A stretch of DNA of 6,159 nucleotides from Clostridium sp. UBA4746 (GCA_002403785.1 DHIM01000090.1:1-6159), one strand, 5' to 3'. Positions 1 through 5,645 are shown, counted from the first letter of the stretch. Notes: generated by a model not told the origin, from the sequence alone. Program-made: numbers and translations.

Positions 1-35
1 ATTATATAGTATTCTATTGTAAACAAAATATTCAT

Positions 36-64
36 AAAAAAAAAGCTCATGTCTAAACATGAGT
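36..64 (-). terminator. Rho-independent terminator at the left edge
   Basis: Read on the minus strand, a perfect 7-bp stem (CTCATGT/ACATGAG) closes a 4-base loop, with one possible G-T wobble pair below it. It is followed by nine consecutive T residues (A36-A44 on the plus strand). That is a textbook intrinsic terminator for leftward transcription. It lies downstream of the broken HAD gene and the PAP2 gene, so it probably ended their transcripts. Confidence 0.85.
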
Positions 65-100
65 GTTAAATGGCTGTTGTTAGTTCGTTATACTCTATTA

Positions 101-124
101 TATACATATATACATATATACATA
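101..124. repeat. Three tandem copies of the octamer TATACATA
   Basis: Positions 101-108, 109-116 and 117-124 are identical octamers with no interruption. They lie between the terminator and the end of the HAD pseudogene. This is probably a slippage-type microsatellite in decaying DNA. No function is evident. Confidence 0.8.
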
Positions 125-129
125 ATTAA

Positions 130-360
130 TTATATCTTCTTTTGGTCTTTAAAGGAATCATCATATACGCCTATAACATTCATGAATTACTTTTTAAATA
201 TACTGCAGTCTCATCAAAGCTAAGATTATCTATCTGTTTTTTTAGGTAAATCCATATTTCTGTTTGAAAAATAGTTTTCATCTATTTTACCCCAAACTCA
301 CATAGAATCAATAAGGGTAACATCTAAATCAAAAATTGCAGCTTTAATATTCGTTAGCAT
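130..360 (-). pseudogene. Broken HAD-superfamily hydrolase (beta-phosphoglucomutase-like) gene
   Basis: From the ATG at 360 the minus strand reads MLTNIKAAIFDLDVTLIDSM, then a TGA stop at 300-298, then VWGKIDENYFSNRNMDLPK. This is the N-terminal nucleophile motif of HAD phosphatases (DxDGT) with its glycine replaced by valine. The stop sits where a Trp would be expected (TGG to TGA). At a run of seven A residues (237-243) the frame shifts, and the similarity continues as QIDNLSFDETAVYLKSNS. A second frame change leads to MNVIGVYDDSFKDQKKI and a stop at 132-130, which resembles the C-terminal VGVYD segment of these enzymes. Intact relatives have a little over 200 residues, so most of the middle is missing. 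One stop, at least two frame changes and an internal deletion mean it cannot encode a working enzyme. The family assignment is from memory of motifs. Confidence 0.8.
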
Positions 361-412
361 TTAATAAGCCCTTATTTAAGTATAATACATCTTAAATTAA
401 AATGTATTTTTT

Positions 413-937
413 TTAAAAAAACCTATAAGTAAGAAAAGAACAAGTACTTCCAATAAAAATACCCATAATAACATCTGTAGGGTAATGAACTCCTATGTAA
501 ATTCTAGATATTCCTACACATATTGCTAAGGGGATAGATATAAACCCAAATATAGGAAAATATAAAGCTATTATCACAGCTAATGAAAATGCACCAGTAG
601 TATGACCTGATGGAAAGGAATATTTATCAATACCTATTTTTTTTATATTTAAGTTTGGAATTTTTATAAAAGGTCTTAATCTAGTAACTGTTACTTTAAG
701 AACTTTACCTATGCCGGTGCTAATTGTTATAGAAATCATAGCTTTAATAGCCATGGTATGAAGCATAGGATTATTGAACAAAAAGGAAGCGGTACAAAAT
801 ATAAACATAAAAGTGAAAGAGCCTAAGTAAGTCATAGAGGGCATTACAATATCCAAAAACTTACACTTCCAAGAATTGTTTATAATTCTAAGTATATTAA
901 TATCTCTATGACTTATATATTCAAACAATGCTTTCAT
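413..937 (-). CDS. PAP2-family membrane phosphatase
   Basis: A 174-residue integral membrane protein carrying the full PAP2 (type 2 phosphatidic acid phosphatase) signature. Motif 1 is K81-x6-R88-P89, motif 2 is PSGH at 109-112, and motif 3 is S144-R145-x5-H151-x3-D155. H112 and H151 are the expected catalytic histidines and all signature residues are intact. Hydrophobic helices lie roughly at 36-54, 60-79, 114-128, 130-148 and 156-172. Family members remove phosphate from lipid phosphates such as phosphatidate, phosphatidylglycerol phosphate or undecaprenyl pyrophosphate. The active site normally faces outward. The small size resembles bacterial BcrC/PgpB-like enzymes, but the substrate cannot be read from sequence, so no symbol is given. 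The ATG at 937 follows a strong GGGAGGG four bases upstream. The gene is separated from the hydrogenase by 87 bases and probably has its own promoter. Confidence 0.92.
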   Translation of the reverse strand: MKALFEYISHRDINILRIINNSWKCKFLDIVMPSMTYLGSFTFMFIFCTASFLFNNPMLHTMAIKAMISITISTGIGKVLKVTVTRLRPFIKIPNLNIKKIGIDKYSFPSGHTTGAFSLAVIIALYFPIFGFISIPLAICVGISRIYIGVHYPTDVIMGIFIGSTCSFLTYRFF

Positions 938-982
938 AAAACCCTCCCTTGGGCATAAAAATTAATTATCTAATTACTGAAT

Positions 983-991
983 ATTGTATCA
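983..991 (-). promoter_or_regulatory. Candidate extended -10 promoter for the PAP2 gene
   Basis: On the minus strand the sequence TGATACAAT gives a TG-n extension plus TACAAT, one mismatch from TATAAT. No good -35 is present at 16-18 bases, which is tolerable for an extended -10. Transcription would begin near 976, leaving a leader of about 40 bases before the PAP2 start. The assignment rests on motif similarity only. Confidence 0.4.
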
Positions 992-996
992 TATTT

Positions 997-1027
997 TAAA
1001 TAATATTTATATTATAAATATTATTTA
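997..1027 (-). terminator. All-A/T hairpin overlapping the hydrogenase stop codon
   Basis: Positions 997-1010 and 1014-1027 are perfect 14-base inverted repeats around a 3-base loop, made only of A and T. The right arm contains the TAA stop of the hydrogenase gene. In the hydrogenase transcript this would fold at the very 3' end of the message. There is no long T run after it, so it may be a weak terminator or a 3'-end stabiliser. The same DNA lies just upstream of the PAP2 promoter candidate. Confidence 0.4.
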
Positions 1028-2371
1028 GAATTTTCTCCCAAAAATTTTAGTCTTGTTTTTATCTTTAAAGTCGCTTGTGCAGTTAATACCAATCCGACTT
1101 AGAATTTCATCCATGCAGTCGCTATCTATAGATGTTTTTATATTTGAGCTTTCAGCAAAGTTATCTATCATACGTTTTCCAGAAGCTGCATCAATTAAAG
1201 ATTTAGGTCCACCAACACAACCGCCAACACAACCCATACCTTCAATAAAGTTTGCATTAACCTCTCCGCTTTGTGCTTTAGTAAGTAATGCCTTGCATTC
1301 TTTTACACCATTTCCCTGAATAGCATTTAATAAATGATGTTTTTCAGGAAATAATTTTTCTATTACTTCACCAATGGCTATAGATACCCCACCTGTTCGT
1401 GCATAAAGTCTACCACCACGAGATGCATATTCAGTAGAGGCGTCTTCTTCAAGTTTTTCTGGATCAATGTTTAATGTATCAAAAATGTCCTTAAGTTCTG
1501 CGAAGGTAAGTACATAATCAATATCACCTAAAAGATCTTTTTCTTTAGCCTCACCTTTTTTTGCAATACAGGGGCCTATAAATACTACTTTGCAGTTAGG
1601 GTTTAATTTCTTTAAAACTCTACCTGAGGCAATCATAGGAGATATGGAAGGAGATACATACTTAACTAAATCATTGTATACCCTCTTTACCATGCCTACC
1701 CACATAGGACAACAGCAGGAGGTAAGCATTAAATCATCTTTTGTTTTAACATGTTCATCGAATTCTACTGCTTCTTTTATTGTAAGCATATCTGCAAAAA
1801 ATGCGACTTCAATCATATCTGTAAATCCAATCTTTTTAAAAGCAGTTCTAAGTTTATCGATATTAACATTTTCTCCAAACTGACCTGTAATGGCAGGGGC
1901 TACAGCTGCTATTACTTTCGAGTTTCCTTTTAGTAAATTTAGGAGGGGAATAAACTCTACCTTATCCATTAAGGCACCACTTGAACATGCTTCTACGCAA
2001 AATCCACAGTCTGTGCATTTATCATTATCAATATAGGTAGTATTACTTTTATTGTCTATTAAGATGGCATCAAACGGGCAAGAAGCTTGACATTGAGTTT
2101 TACCATTATTGTCAATACAGTCCATGGTACAATGTTTAATCTTATTTACAATTTTATAATTTGTTTCATAGGAAAGGATAGCTTTATTTAAATCATCTAT
2201 GTAATTATGAGAAAAGTCTACTTCAACTCCACAAAGCGAAGAAATTATAGAACTCAGTTCATTTTTATTAATATTATCTTTAGATAGTAATTCTTGTACC
2301 TTGTTTTCAAAATTATCTTCATAATAAGATTTGAGTAGGGTCTTAAAAATTTCATTATACATTTTATTCAA
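1025..2371 (-). CDS. Group B monomeric [FeFe] hydrogenase
   Basis: Cytoplasmic enzyme predicted to interconvert H2 with protons and electrons, using ferredoxin-type partners. Numbering is from the TTG start (448 residues). Residues 1-78 match no domain I recognise. A two-cluster ferredoxin region follows: C81, C85, C94 and C98, then C119-x2-C122-x2-C125-x3-C129. The H-cluster domain has L1 TSCCCPMW (217-224, likely ligand C221), L2 GPCIAKKGE (266-274, C268 ligand, K271), and L3 EGMGCVGGCVGGP (377-389, C381 and C385). TSCCCPMW, Gly in place of Met two residues before the L2 cysteine, and MGCVGGCVGGP are the marks of group B (CpIII-type) enzymes, as opposed to group A CpI types. There is no N-terminal [2Fe-2S] domain. 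For the start, a GTG at 2380 overlaps the AGGAG ribosome-binding site. The TTG at 2371 sits eight bases after it and is preferred; an ATG at 2362 is 17 bases away. The maturation genes hydEFG are not in the window. Confidence 0.93.
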   Translation of the reverse strand: MNKMYNEIFKTLLKSYYEDNFENKVQELLSKDNINKNELSSIISSLCGVEVDFSHNYIDDLNKAILSYETNYKIVNKIKHCTMDCIDNNGKTQCQASCPFDAILIDNKSNTTYIDNDKCTDCGFCVEACSSGALMDKVEFIPLLNLLKGNSKVIAAVAPAITGQFGENVNIDKLRTAFKKIGFTDMIEVAFFADMLTIKEAVEFDEHVKTKDDLMLTSCCCPMWVGMVKRVYNDLVKYVSPSISPMIASGRVLKKLNPNCKVVFIGPCIAKKGEAKEKDLLGDIDYVLTFAELKDIFDTLNIDPEKLEEDASTEYASRGGRLYARTGGVSIAIGEVIEKLFPEKHHLLNAIQGNGVKECKALLTKAQSGEVNANFIEGMGCVGGCVGGPKSLIDAASGKRMIDNFAESSNIKTSIDSDCMDEILSRIGINCTSDFKDKNKTKIFGRKF

Positions 2372-2407
2372 AATAATCACTCCTAAGTTATTATTAGTTA
2401 TGTAATG

Positions 2408-2435
2408 ATTTTAGCATAATATTAGAAAAAAACAA
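2408..2435 (-). promoter_or_regulatory. Candidate promoter of the hydrogenase gene
   Basis: The minus strand has TGCTAAAAT (2416-2408), an extended -10 one mismatch from consensus. A weak -35, TTGTTT (2435-2430), lies 16 bases upstream of it. Transcription would start about 30 bases before the TTG codon. A perfect TTGACA at 2466-2461 has no matching -10 at the right distance. I see no clear Rex-type redox operator. Confidence 0.4.
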
Positions 2436-2511
2436 TAAAATGGTAAATCATTATTTATTTTGTCAAAAACGAGTAGTTTTATACATTCTAAAGCATAAAA
2501 AATTACAATAA

Positions 2512-2541
2512 AAAAAGAGTTGTCATAAGACAACTCTTTTT
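2512..2541 (-). terminator. Terminator of the tRNA-Pro gene
   Basis: Positions 2512-2524 and 2529-2541 form a perfect 13-bp stem (core GAGTTGTC/GACAACTC) with a 4-base loop. Read leftward it ends in a run of T residues. It begins directly at the tRNA's encoded CCA end, so the tRNA is a single-gene transcription unit. The A-rich left flank makes it potentially active in both directions. Confidence 0.9.
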
Positions 2542-2616
2542 GGTCGGGGTGACAGGGATTGAACCTGCGACCTCATGGTCCCAAACCACGCGCGCTCCCA
2601 GCTGCGCTACACCCCG
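2541..2616 (-). tRNA. tRNA-Pro, anticodon UGG
   Basis: A complete 76-base cloverleaf with encoded CCA. The acceptor is CGGGGTG/CACCCCG with discriminator A. The D stem is GCGC/GCGC, and the anticodon stem is CGTGG/CCATG around loop TTTGGGA. The variable region is AGGTC. The T stem is GCAGG/CCTGT around TTCAATC. The anticodon TGG lies at 2583-2581 and reads proline codons, including CCA and CCG by wobble. All stems pair, with G-T wobbles only in the anticodon and T stems. The gene has its own consensus promoter and terminator. Confidence 0.98.
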
Positions 2617-2628
2617 AAGACAAGATTT

Positions 2629-2657
2629 ATTATACAAAATAAATTCATAAATGTCAA
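2629..2657 (-). promoter_or_regulatory. Proximal consensus promoter of tRNA-Pro
   Basis: The minus strand reads TTGACA (2657-2652), a 17-base spacer, then TATAAT (2634-2629). Both hexamers and the spacing match the housekeeping sigma-A consensus exactly. The start point would fall near 2622, a few bases before the mature tRNA 5' end at 2616. Confidence 0.93.
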
Positions 2658-2736
2658 CTAAATTACAAATGTTTTTTATAAAATAAGAAACATAGAATTT
2701 ATAAAATGTAAAATCCATTTATTGAAGACAACATCC

Positions 2737-2765
2737 ATTATATTAAATAAATGCATGATTGTCAA
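2737..2765 (-). promoter_or_regulatory. Distal consensus promoter, a near copy of the tRNA-Pro promoter
   Basis: The minus strand has a second perfect TTGACA (2765-2760), 17-base spacer and TATAAT (2742-2737). The spacer matches the proximal one at 12 of 17 positions. The following TTGTCTTC (2731-2724) is identical and at the same offset from the -10 as the bases leading into the tRNA. No gene begins behind it; the next is tRNA-Pro, about 110 bases on. It may serve as a tandem promoter or be left over from a lost tRNA gene. Confidence 0.85.
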
Positions 2766-2844
2766 CAGCTCTTAGAAGTATTCTTTAAGTTATGTAGTGT
2801 TTTTTTATTAATGAATTAAATTACAACTTTCGTTATAAAGAAAG

Positions 2845-2895
2845 ATATCAGTTTTTCACGTGAAATTAGATTAATATTATATGAAAAACTGATAT
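2845..2895 (-). terminator. Long inverted repeat after the small membrane protein gene
   Basis: Positions 2845-2858 (ATATCAGTTTTTCA) and 2882-2895 are perfect 14-base inverted repeats separated by 23 bases. The repeat starts three bases beyond the stop codon of the minus-strand gene at 2899. Read leftward it is followed by CTTTCTTTAT, a modest T-rich tail. It is therefore a plausible terminator, though the loop is long. The left arm overlaps a separate palindrome (2854-2865). Confidence 0.6.
2852..2867. other. Possible degenerate parS (ParB/Spo0J-binding) site
   Basis: The 12-base palindrome TTTCACGTGAAA at 2854-2865 equals the core of the firmicute chromosomal parS consensus TGTTTCACGTGAAACA. 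Over 16 bases (2852-2867) 13 match. The mismatches are the outer G and C and the final A. These outer bases matter for ParB binding in Bacillus, so this may be a weak site or a coincidence. Its location between genes is typical of neither case in particular. Confidence 0.3.
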
Positions 2896-2898
2896 GTA

Positions 2899-3219
2899 TT
2901 ACTTTTTAGTAATTTCTTCTTTGTCACCTATACCTCTAGTAGGTACTGTAGACATAACGAAACCCACAAGTATAGATACTAAAGCAGGAGCTAATATATT
3001 AATATATACTATATATTGTGTTTTGTATAAAATTAGAGCAGTAAGAGAAGTGACTAGAGCACTAGCTACAAAAATAATAATTACAAACTTTGCAAATGAA
3101 CTCATAAATTTTTCATATATTCTATGACGAGTTGGCCCGCTTATAATACTTTTGAATAGAAAATATGAAGCGAAAATTATTATTATATCCACTATAGCCG
3201 AAACTAGAAAATTTTTCAT
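2899..3219 (-). CDS. Small three-helix membrane protein of unknown function
   Basis: A 106-residue protein with three predicted membrane helices at about 3-26, 45-65 and 70-91. The loop between helices 1 and 2 is basic (R31, H32, R33, K37, K44) and should be cytoplasmic. The short loop between helices 2 and 3 would face out, and the charged C-terminal tail (DKEEITKK) inside. The start is the ATG at 3219, eight bases after a strong GGAGG. A TTG in frame at 3234 precedes that site and is not credible. It is a single-gene unit, with an inverted repeat directly behind its stop. I recognise no family and no catalytic motif. The gene is real in my view because of its ribosome-binding site, membrane pattern and terminator. 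Confidence 0.8.
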   Translation of the reverse strand: MKNFLVSAIVDIIIIFASYFLFKSIISGPTRHRIYEKFMSSFAKFVIIIFVASALVTSLTALILYKTQYIVYINILAPALVSILVGFVMSTVPTRGIGDKEEITKK

Positions 3220-3412
3220 TATATATACCTCCAAAACATTTTTTCATATTTAGTGTTACCCAAAATTAATGTTTTTACGCAATATATTTTTTAAAATTAA
3301 GATTAAACTTTATAAATATAAGATTTAAATTAATAGGTTTAGTTGCTTATAAAGAGATGATTCCATTTGGTGAAGGATGCATAAATAATAACATAATATT
3401 AAGAAATACTTG

Positions 3413-3418
3413 TATAAT
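3413..3418 (+). promoter_or_regulatory. Candidate -10 element for the plus-strand gene at 3475
   Basis: A perfect TATAAT lies 56 bases before the ATG at 3475. No recognisable -35 is found 16-18 bases upstream. In DNA this AT-rich the hexamer could occur by chance. The rest of 3220-3474 shows no gene or stable structure that I can support. Confidence 0.3.
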
Positions 3419-3474
3419 GTAAGGCTTTTTTAGTATTATAAGTATGATGTTAAATTTTATATTTGAGGTGACAT

Positions 3475-3831
3475 ATGGTATATGAAAAAAATAATCTGAA
3501 AATAATAAGTGACTTTGAAGTAAAGGAAATACAAAAGGATAAAAATAATGTTGATTTACTAATCCCATTGGAATATAGATGTGTAAATTTATACATTAAT
3601 AATCTTCCTAAGTTTATAAATTCTAGAATGCAGTTTCCAGTTGTTAAAAGCATACTTATTAGATTATGCACTACAGATGATAATAATATTTGCACTATAC
3701 ATTTTTTAAGTGACAGTGGGGTTTATTCGACTATGGCAAATTTTGAAATGGATTATAATGAAACATATATAGAAATAAGGAATAAGGAATTTTATGTGAA
3801 TATAAAAATGCATGAGAAGATAAATAGTTGA
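3475..3831 (+). CDS. Hypothetical soluble protein, 118 residues
   Basis: I do not recognise this protein. It starts at an ATG six bases after GAGG (the sequence GAGGTG at 3465-3470) and ends in TGA. It has no signal peptide and no membrane helix. The N-terminal third is charged and lysine-rich, while residues 55-110 show the alternating hydrophobic pattern of beta strands (for example SILIRL, CTIHFL, TYIEI and FYVNIKM). Cysteines at 36, 65 and 73 form no metal-binding spacing I know. It stands alone on the plus strand between a leftward membrane protein gene and convergent murC, ending 165 bases from the murC stop. Antisense reading frames over it lack ribosome-binding sites. It is probably a genuine lineage-specific gene. 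Confidence 0.75.
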   Translation: MVYEKNNLKIISDFEVKEIQKDKNNVDLLIPLEYRCVNLYINNLPKFINSRMQFPVVKSILIRLCTTDDNNICTIHFLSDSGVYSTMANFEMDYNETYIEIRNKEFYVNIKMHEKINS

Positions 3832-3861
3832 AAGAATTAAATTTAGAAAAACAATAAAAAA

Positions 3862-3910
3862 GAGTTATTCATTTTCTGGGAAATATTCACAAAACTGAAT
3901 TTTGTAACTC
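3862..3910 (+). other. Possible branched RNA structure downstream of the hypothetical gene
   Basis: An outer pairing GAGTT/AACTC (3862-3866 with 3906-3910) encloses two smaller hairpins. The first is ATTT/AAAT (3871-3874 with 3880-3883). The second is ACAAAA/TTTTGT (3889-3894 with 3900-3905). Together they make a small three-way junction in the 3' region of the plus-strand transcript. The stems are short and AT-rich, and no T run follows, so it is not a clear terminator. Confidence 0.25.
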
Positions 3911-3924
3911 GCTTAATCTTATTT

Positions 3925-3961
3925 AAAAAAAAAAATCACAGACTAGTAGCCCGTGATTTTT
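3925..3961. terminator. Bidirectional terminator between the hypothetical gene and murC
   Basis: AAAAATCAC (3931-3939) pairs with GTGATTTTT (3953-3961), and one further G-C pair forms past a mismatch. Leftward, for murC, the hairpin is followed by a run of eleven T residues (A3925-A3935 on the plus strand). Rightward, for the gene at 3475, it ends in TTTTT. It therefore serves two convergent genes, more strongly murC. Confidence 0.85.
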
Positions 3962-3995
3962 AATCAAATTAAAACATTCTTACAATTACAAACTG

Positions 3996-5375
3996 TTATT
4001 TTAAGTACATTTCTCCGACTTTAACTACATCCCCTGCACCCATTGTAAGAAGTATATCCCCTTCTTTTAAATTGTCTTTTAGATAATCAACAATTCCATT
4101 AAAACTATGAAGATTTACACAATTTACATTTTTCTCTCTTATTCTATCGCCAAGCATATTTGAGCTTATTACTCCGGTATCTTTTTCTCTGGCAGGATAA
4201 ATATCTGCTAGTATTAAATTATCCATATTAAAAAAAGAATTAGAAAAATCTTCAAATAAGCTTATGGTTCTTGAATAAGTATGCGGTTGAAAAACACAAA
4301 AAATTTTATTATGAGGATAATTTTTTGCAGCACTTAAGGTTGCTTTAATTTCTGTAGGATGGTGAGCATAATCATCAATAACAGTTACTCCATCTTTAGT
4401 CCCTTTTAACTCAAAACGTCTATGGGTACCCTTAAAACTAGAAAGGCCATCAACAATTGATCCTTTTAAAAGATCAAGAATTAGTGAAGTCCCTATACTT
4501 GCAAGAGCATTTAAAACATTATGCTGACCTGGTACACTAAGATTTATTTGAAATAACATGTGGTCGTCTTTAAAAACATCAAATGTGGCACAACCTAATT
4601 CATTATAGCTAATATTTTTTGCCTTAAGCATTCCGTTGTTTATTCCATAAGTAAGTATAGTGCATTTATAATCATGATTATGAAGAATAGTTTTAACATT
4701 TTCATCTTCCACATTTGCGACTAAATAGCCTTCTTTAGGTATAAGATTAATAAATTTTATAAAAGTCTCTTTAATATGGTTTATGTCTTTATAGTAATCA
4801 AGGTGGTCTGCATCAATATTTGTTATTGTCCCTATGTAAGGGAAAAATTTTAAAAATGATGCCTTATATTCACAGGCCTCTGTAATAAAATAGTCGCTAT
4901 GTCCAGCTAGAACATTACCTCCTATAGCATCCAATTCTCCACCCACTAATATGGTAGGGTCTACATCTTCATTTAAAATAATGTGGGCAATCATTGAAGT
5001 TGTAGTAGTTTTACCATGTGTACCCGCTACAGCAACATTATACTTATGACCTTTCATAATGTTACCTAAAAATTCAGCTCGATCCATTAAAGGTATATTT
5101 AGCTCTTTAGCTTTAATGATTTCAGGATTATCAGGAGAAATAGCAGCGGTGTACACAACTAAATCAACATTCTTTATGTTATCGCCATTATGACCTATAT
5201 AGATTTCAACACCATTTTCTTTAAGTTTGTTCGTTATATGTGATAATTTCATATCGGACCCAGAAACTGTGTATCCATTTTTTATAAGTATTTCGGCTAG
5301 GCCACTCATGCTTATACCACCGATTCCAATGAAATGAATATTTTTATTTTTATCTTTTATAAAATCAAAAGACAT
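3996..5375 (-). CDS. murC: UDP-N-acetylmuramate--L-alanine ligase
   Basis: Cytoplasmic ATP-dependent ligase that adds L-alanine to UDP-N-acetylmuramic acid, the first step of the peptidoglycan stem peptide. The 459 residues match the normal MurC length. The N-terminal Rossmann domain has GIGGISMSGLA at 17-27 and binds the UDP-sugar. The ATP loop is AGTHGKTTTT (117-126, K122). The central domain includes E166 and TNIDADHLDYY (185-195), with H191 in the metal/substrate region, and PGQHNVLNA (282-290). The third domain has FKGTHRRFE (314-322), DDYAHHPTE (334-342) and FQPHTYSRT (362-370); the last two are MurC hallmarks that set it apart from MurD, MurE and MurF. All expected motifs are intact. 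The ATG at 5375 follows AAGGAG at eight bases. It is a single-gene unit with a strong terminator, divergent from purR. Confidence 0.98.
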   Translation of the reverse strand: MSFDFIKDKNKNIHFIGIGGISMSGLAEILIKNGYTVSGSDMKLSHITNKLKENGVEIYIGHNGDNIKNVDLVVYTAAISPDNPEIIKAKELNIPLMDRAEFLGNIMKGHKYNVAVAGTHGKTTTTSMIAHIILNEDVDPTILVGGELDAIGGNVLAGHSDYFITEACEYKASFLKFFPYIGTITNIDADHLDYYKDINHIKETFIKFINLIPKEGYLVANVEDENVKTILHNHDYKCTILTYGINNGMLKAKNISYNELGCATFDVFKDDHMLFQINLSVPGQHNVLNALASIGTSLILDLLKGSIVDGLSSFKGTHRRFELKGTKDGVTVIDDYAHHPTEIKATLSAAKNYPHNKIFCVFQPHTYSRTISLFEDFSNSFFNMDNLILADIYPAREKDTGVISSNMLGDRIREKNVNCVNLHSFNGIVDYLKDNLKEGDILLTMGAGDVVKVGEMYLK

Positions 5376-5435
5376 TATATCAACTCCTTAAAAATAATTA
5401 TGATTGTTTAGTATATGCAAAATACATTAGTATTG

Positions 5436-5464
5436 ATTATAACAAATAAATATACATATGTACT
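5436..5464 (-). promoter_or_regulatory. Candidate promoter of murC
   Basis: The minus strand has a perfect TATAAT at 5441-5436. Only a weak -35, AGTACA, lies 17 bases upstream (5464-5459). Transcription would begin near 5429, leaving a leader of about 55 bases. The region is so AT-rich that the call depends mainly on the -10 and its position. I see nothing else definable between 5465 and 5590. Confidence 0.4.
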
Positions 5465-5593
5465 TATTAATTATATACGTATTTACAAAAAAACCATACA
5501 CATTGTAGAATAATATTTTGTGAAGTTTGAACTTATCTAATTATAGAGTTAAAATAATTTTAAAAACTATTTGACTCAAATTAACCAAATCTT

Positions 5594-5621
5594 TTGAAAT
5601 TATTTATATAAGCATTGTAAT
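5594..5621 (+). promoter_or_regulatory. Candidate promoter of purR
   Basis: TTGAAA (5594-5599), a 16-base spacer and TGTAAT (5616-5621) each differ from the sigma-A consensus by one base. Transcription would begin near 5628 and give a leader of about 84 bases. The PurBox-like pair and the 19-base palindrome fall inside that leader. Confidence 0.5.
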
Positions 5622-5645
5622 AAATATAAAAAAGAATTACAATTA

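Noticed and set aside
384..408. AATACAT/ATGTATT hairpin after the PAP2 stop as its terminator
   Set aside because: The 7-bp stem is nearly all A/T and the leftward side lacks a T run; the real stop for leftward transcripts is more likely the hairpin at 36-64.
1053..1933. Three plus-strand open frames opposite the hydrogenase
   Set aside because: They lie antisense to a gene with unmistakable motifs and have no supporting ribosome-binding sites or recognisable products.
2461..2466. Perfect TTGACA upstream of the hydrogenase as its -35
   Set aside because: At 16-18 bases downstream the sequence is CCATTT or similar, with no usable -10.
2503..2718. Minus-strand 71-codon open frame across the tRNA
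   Set aside because: It reads straight through the tRNA-Pro gene and its promoter (the VAQLGARVVWDHEVAGSIPVTP segment is translated tRNA) and has no ribosome-binding site.
2894..3127. Plus-strand 77-codon open frame opposite the small membrane protein
   Set aside because: It is antisense to a gene with a strong ribosome-binding site and terminator, and lacks its own start signals.
3357..3422. Plus-strand 21-codon open frame before the hypothetical gene
   Set aside because: It has no spaced ribosome-binding site, no family resemblance, and runs over the candidate -10 element.
3347..3695. Two minus-strand open frames around the hypothetical gene
   Set aside because: They overlap each other and the plus-strand gene, which has the better ribosome-binding site; their hydrophobic look is what AT-rich antisense DNA gives.
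5451..5468. CATATG-centred palindrome in the murC leader as an operator
   Set aside because: Only three base pairs per arm hold before mismatches begin, which is expected by chance in this AT-rich stretch.
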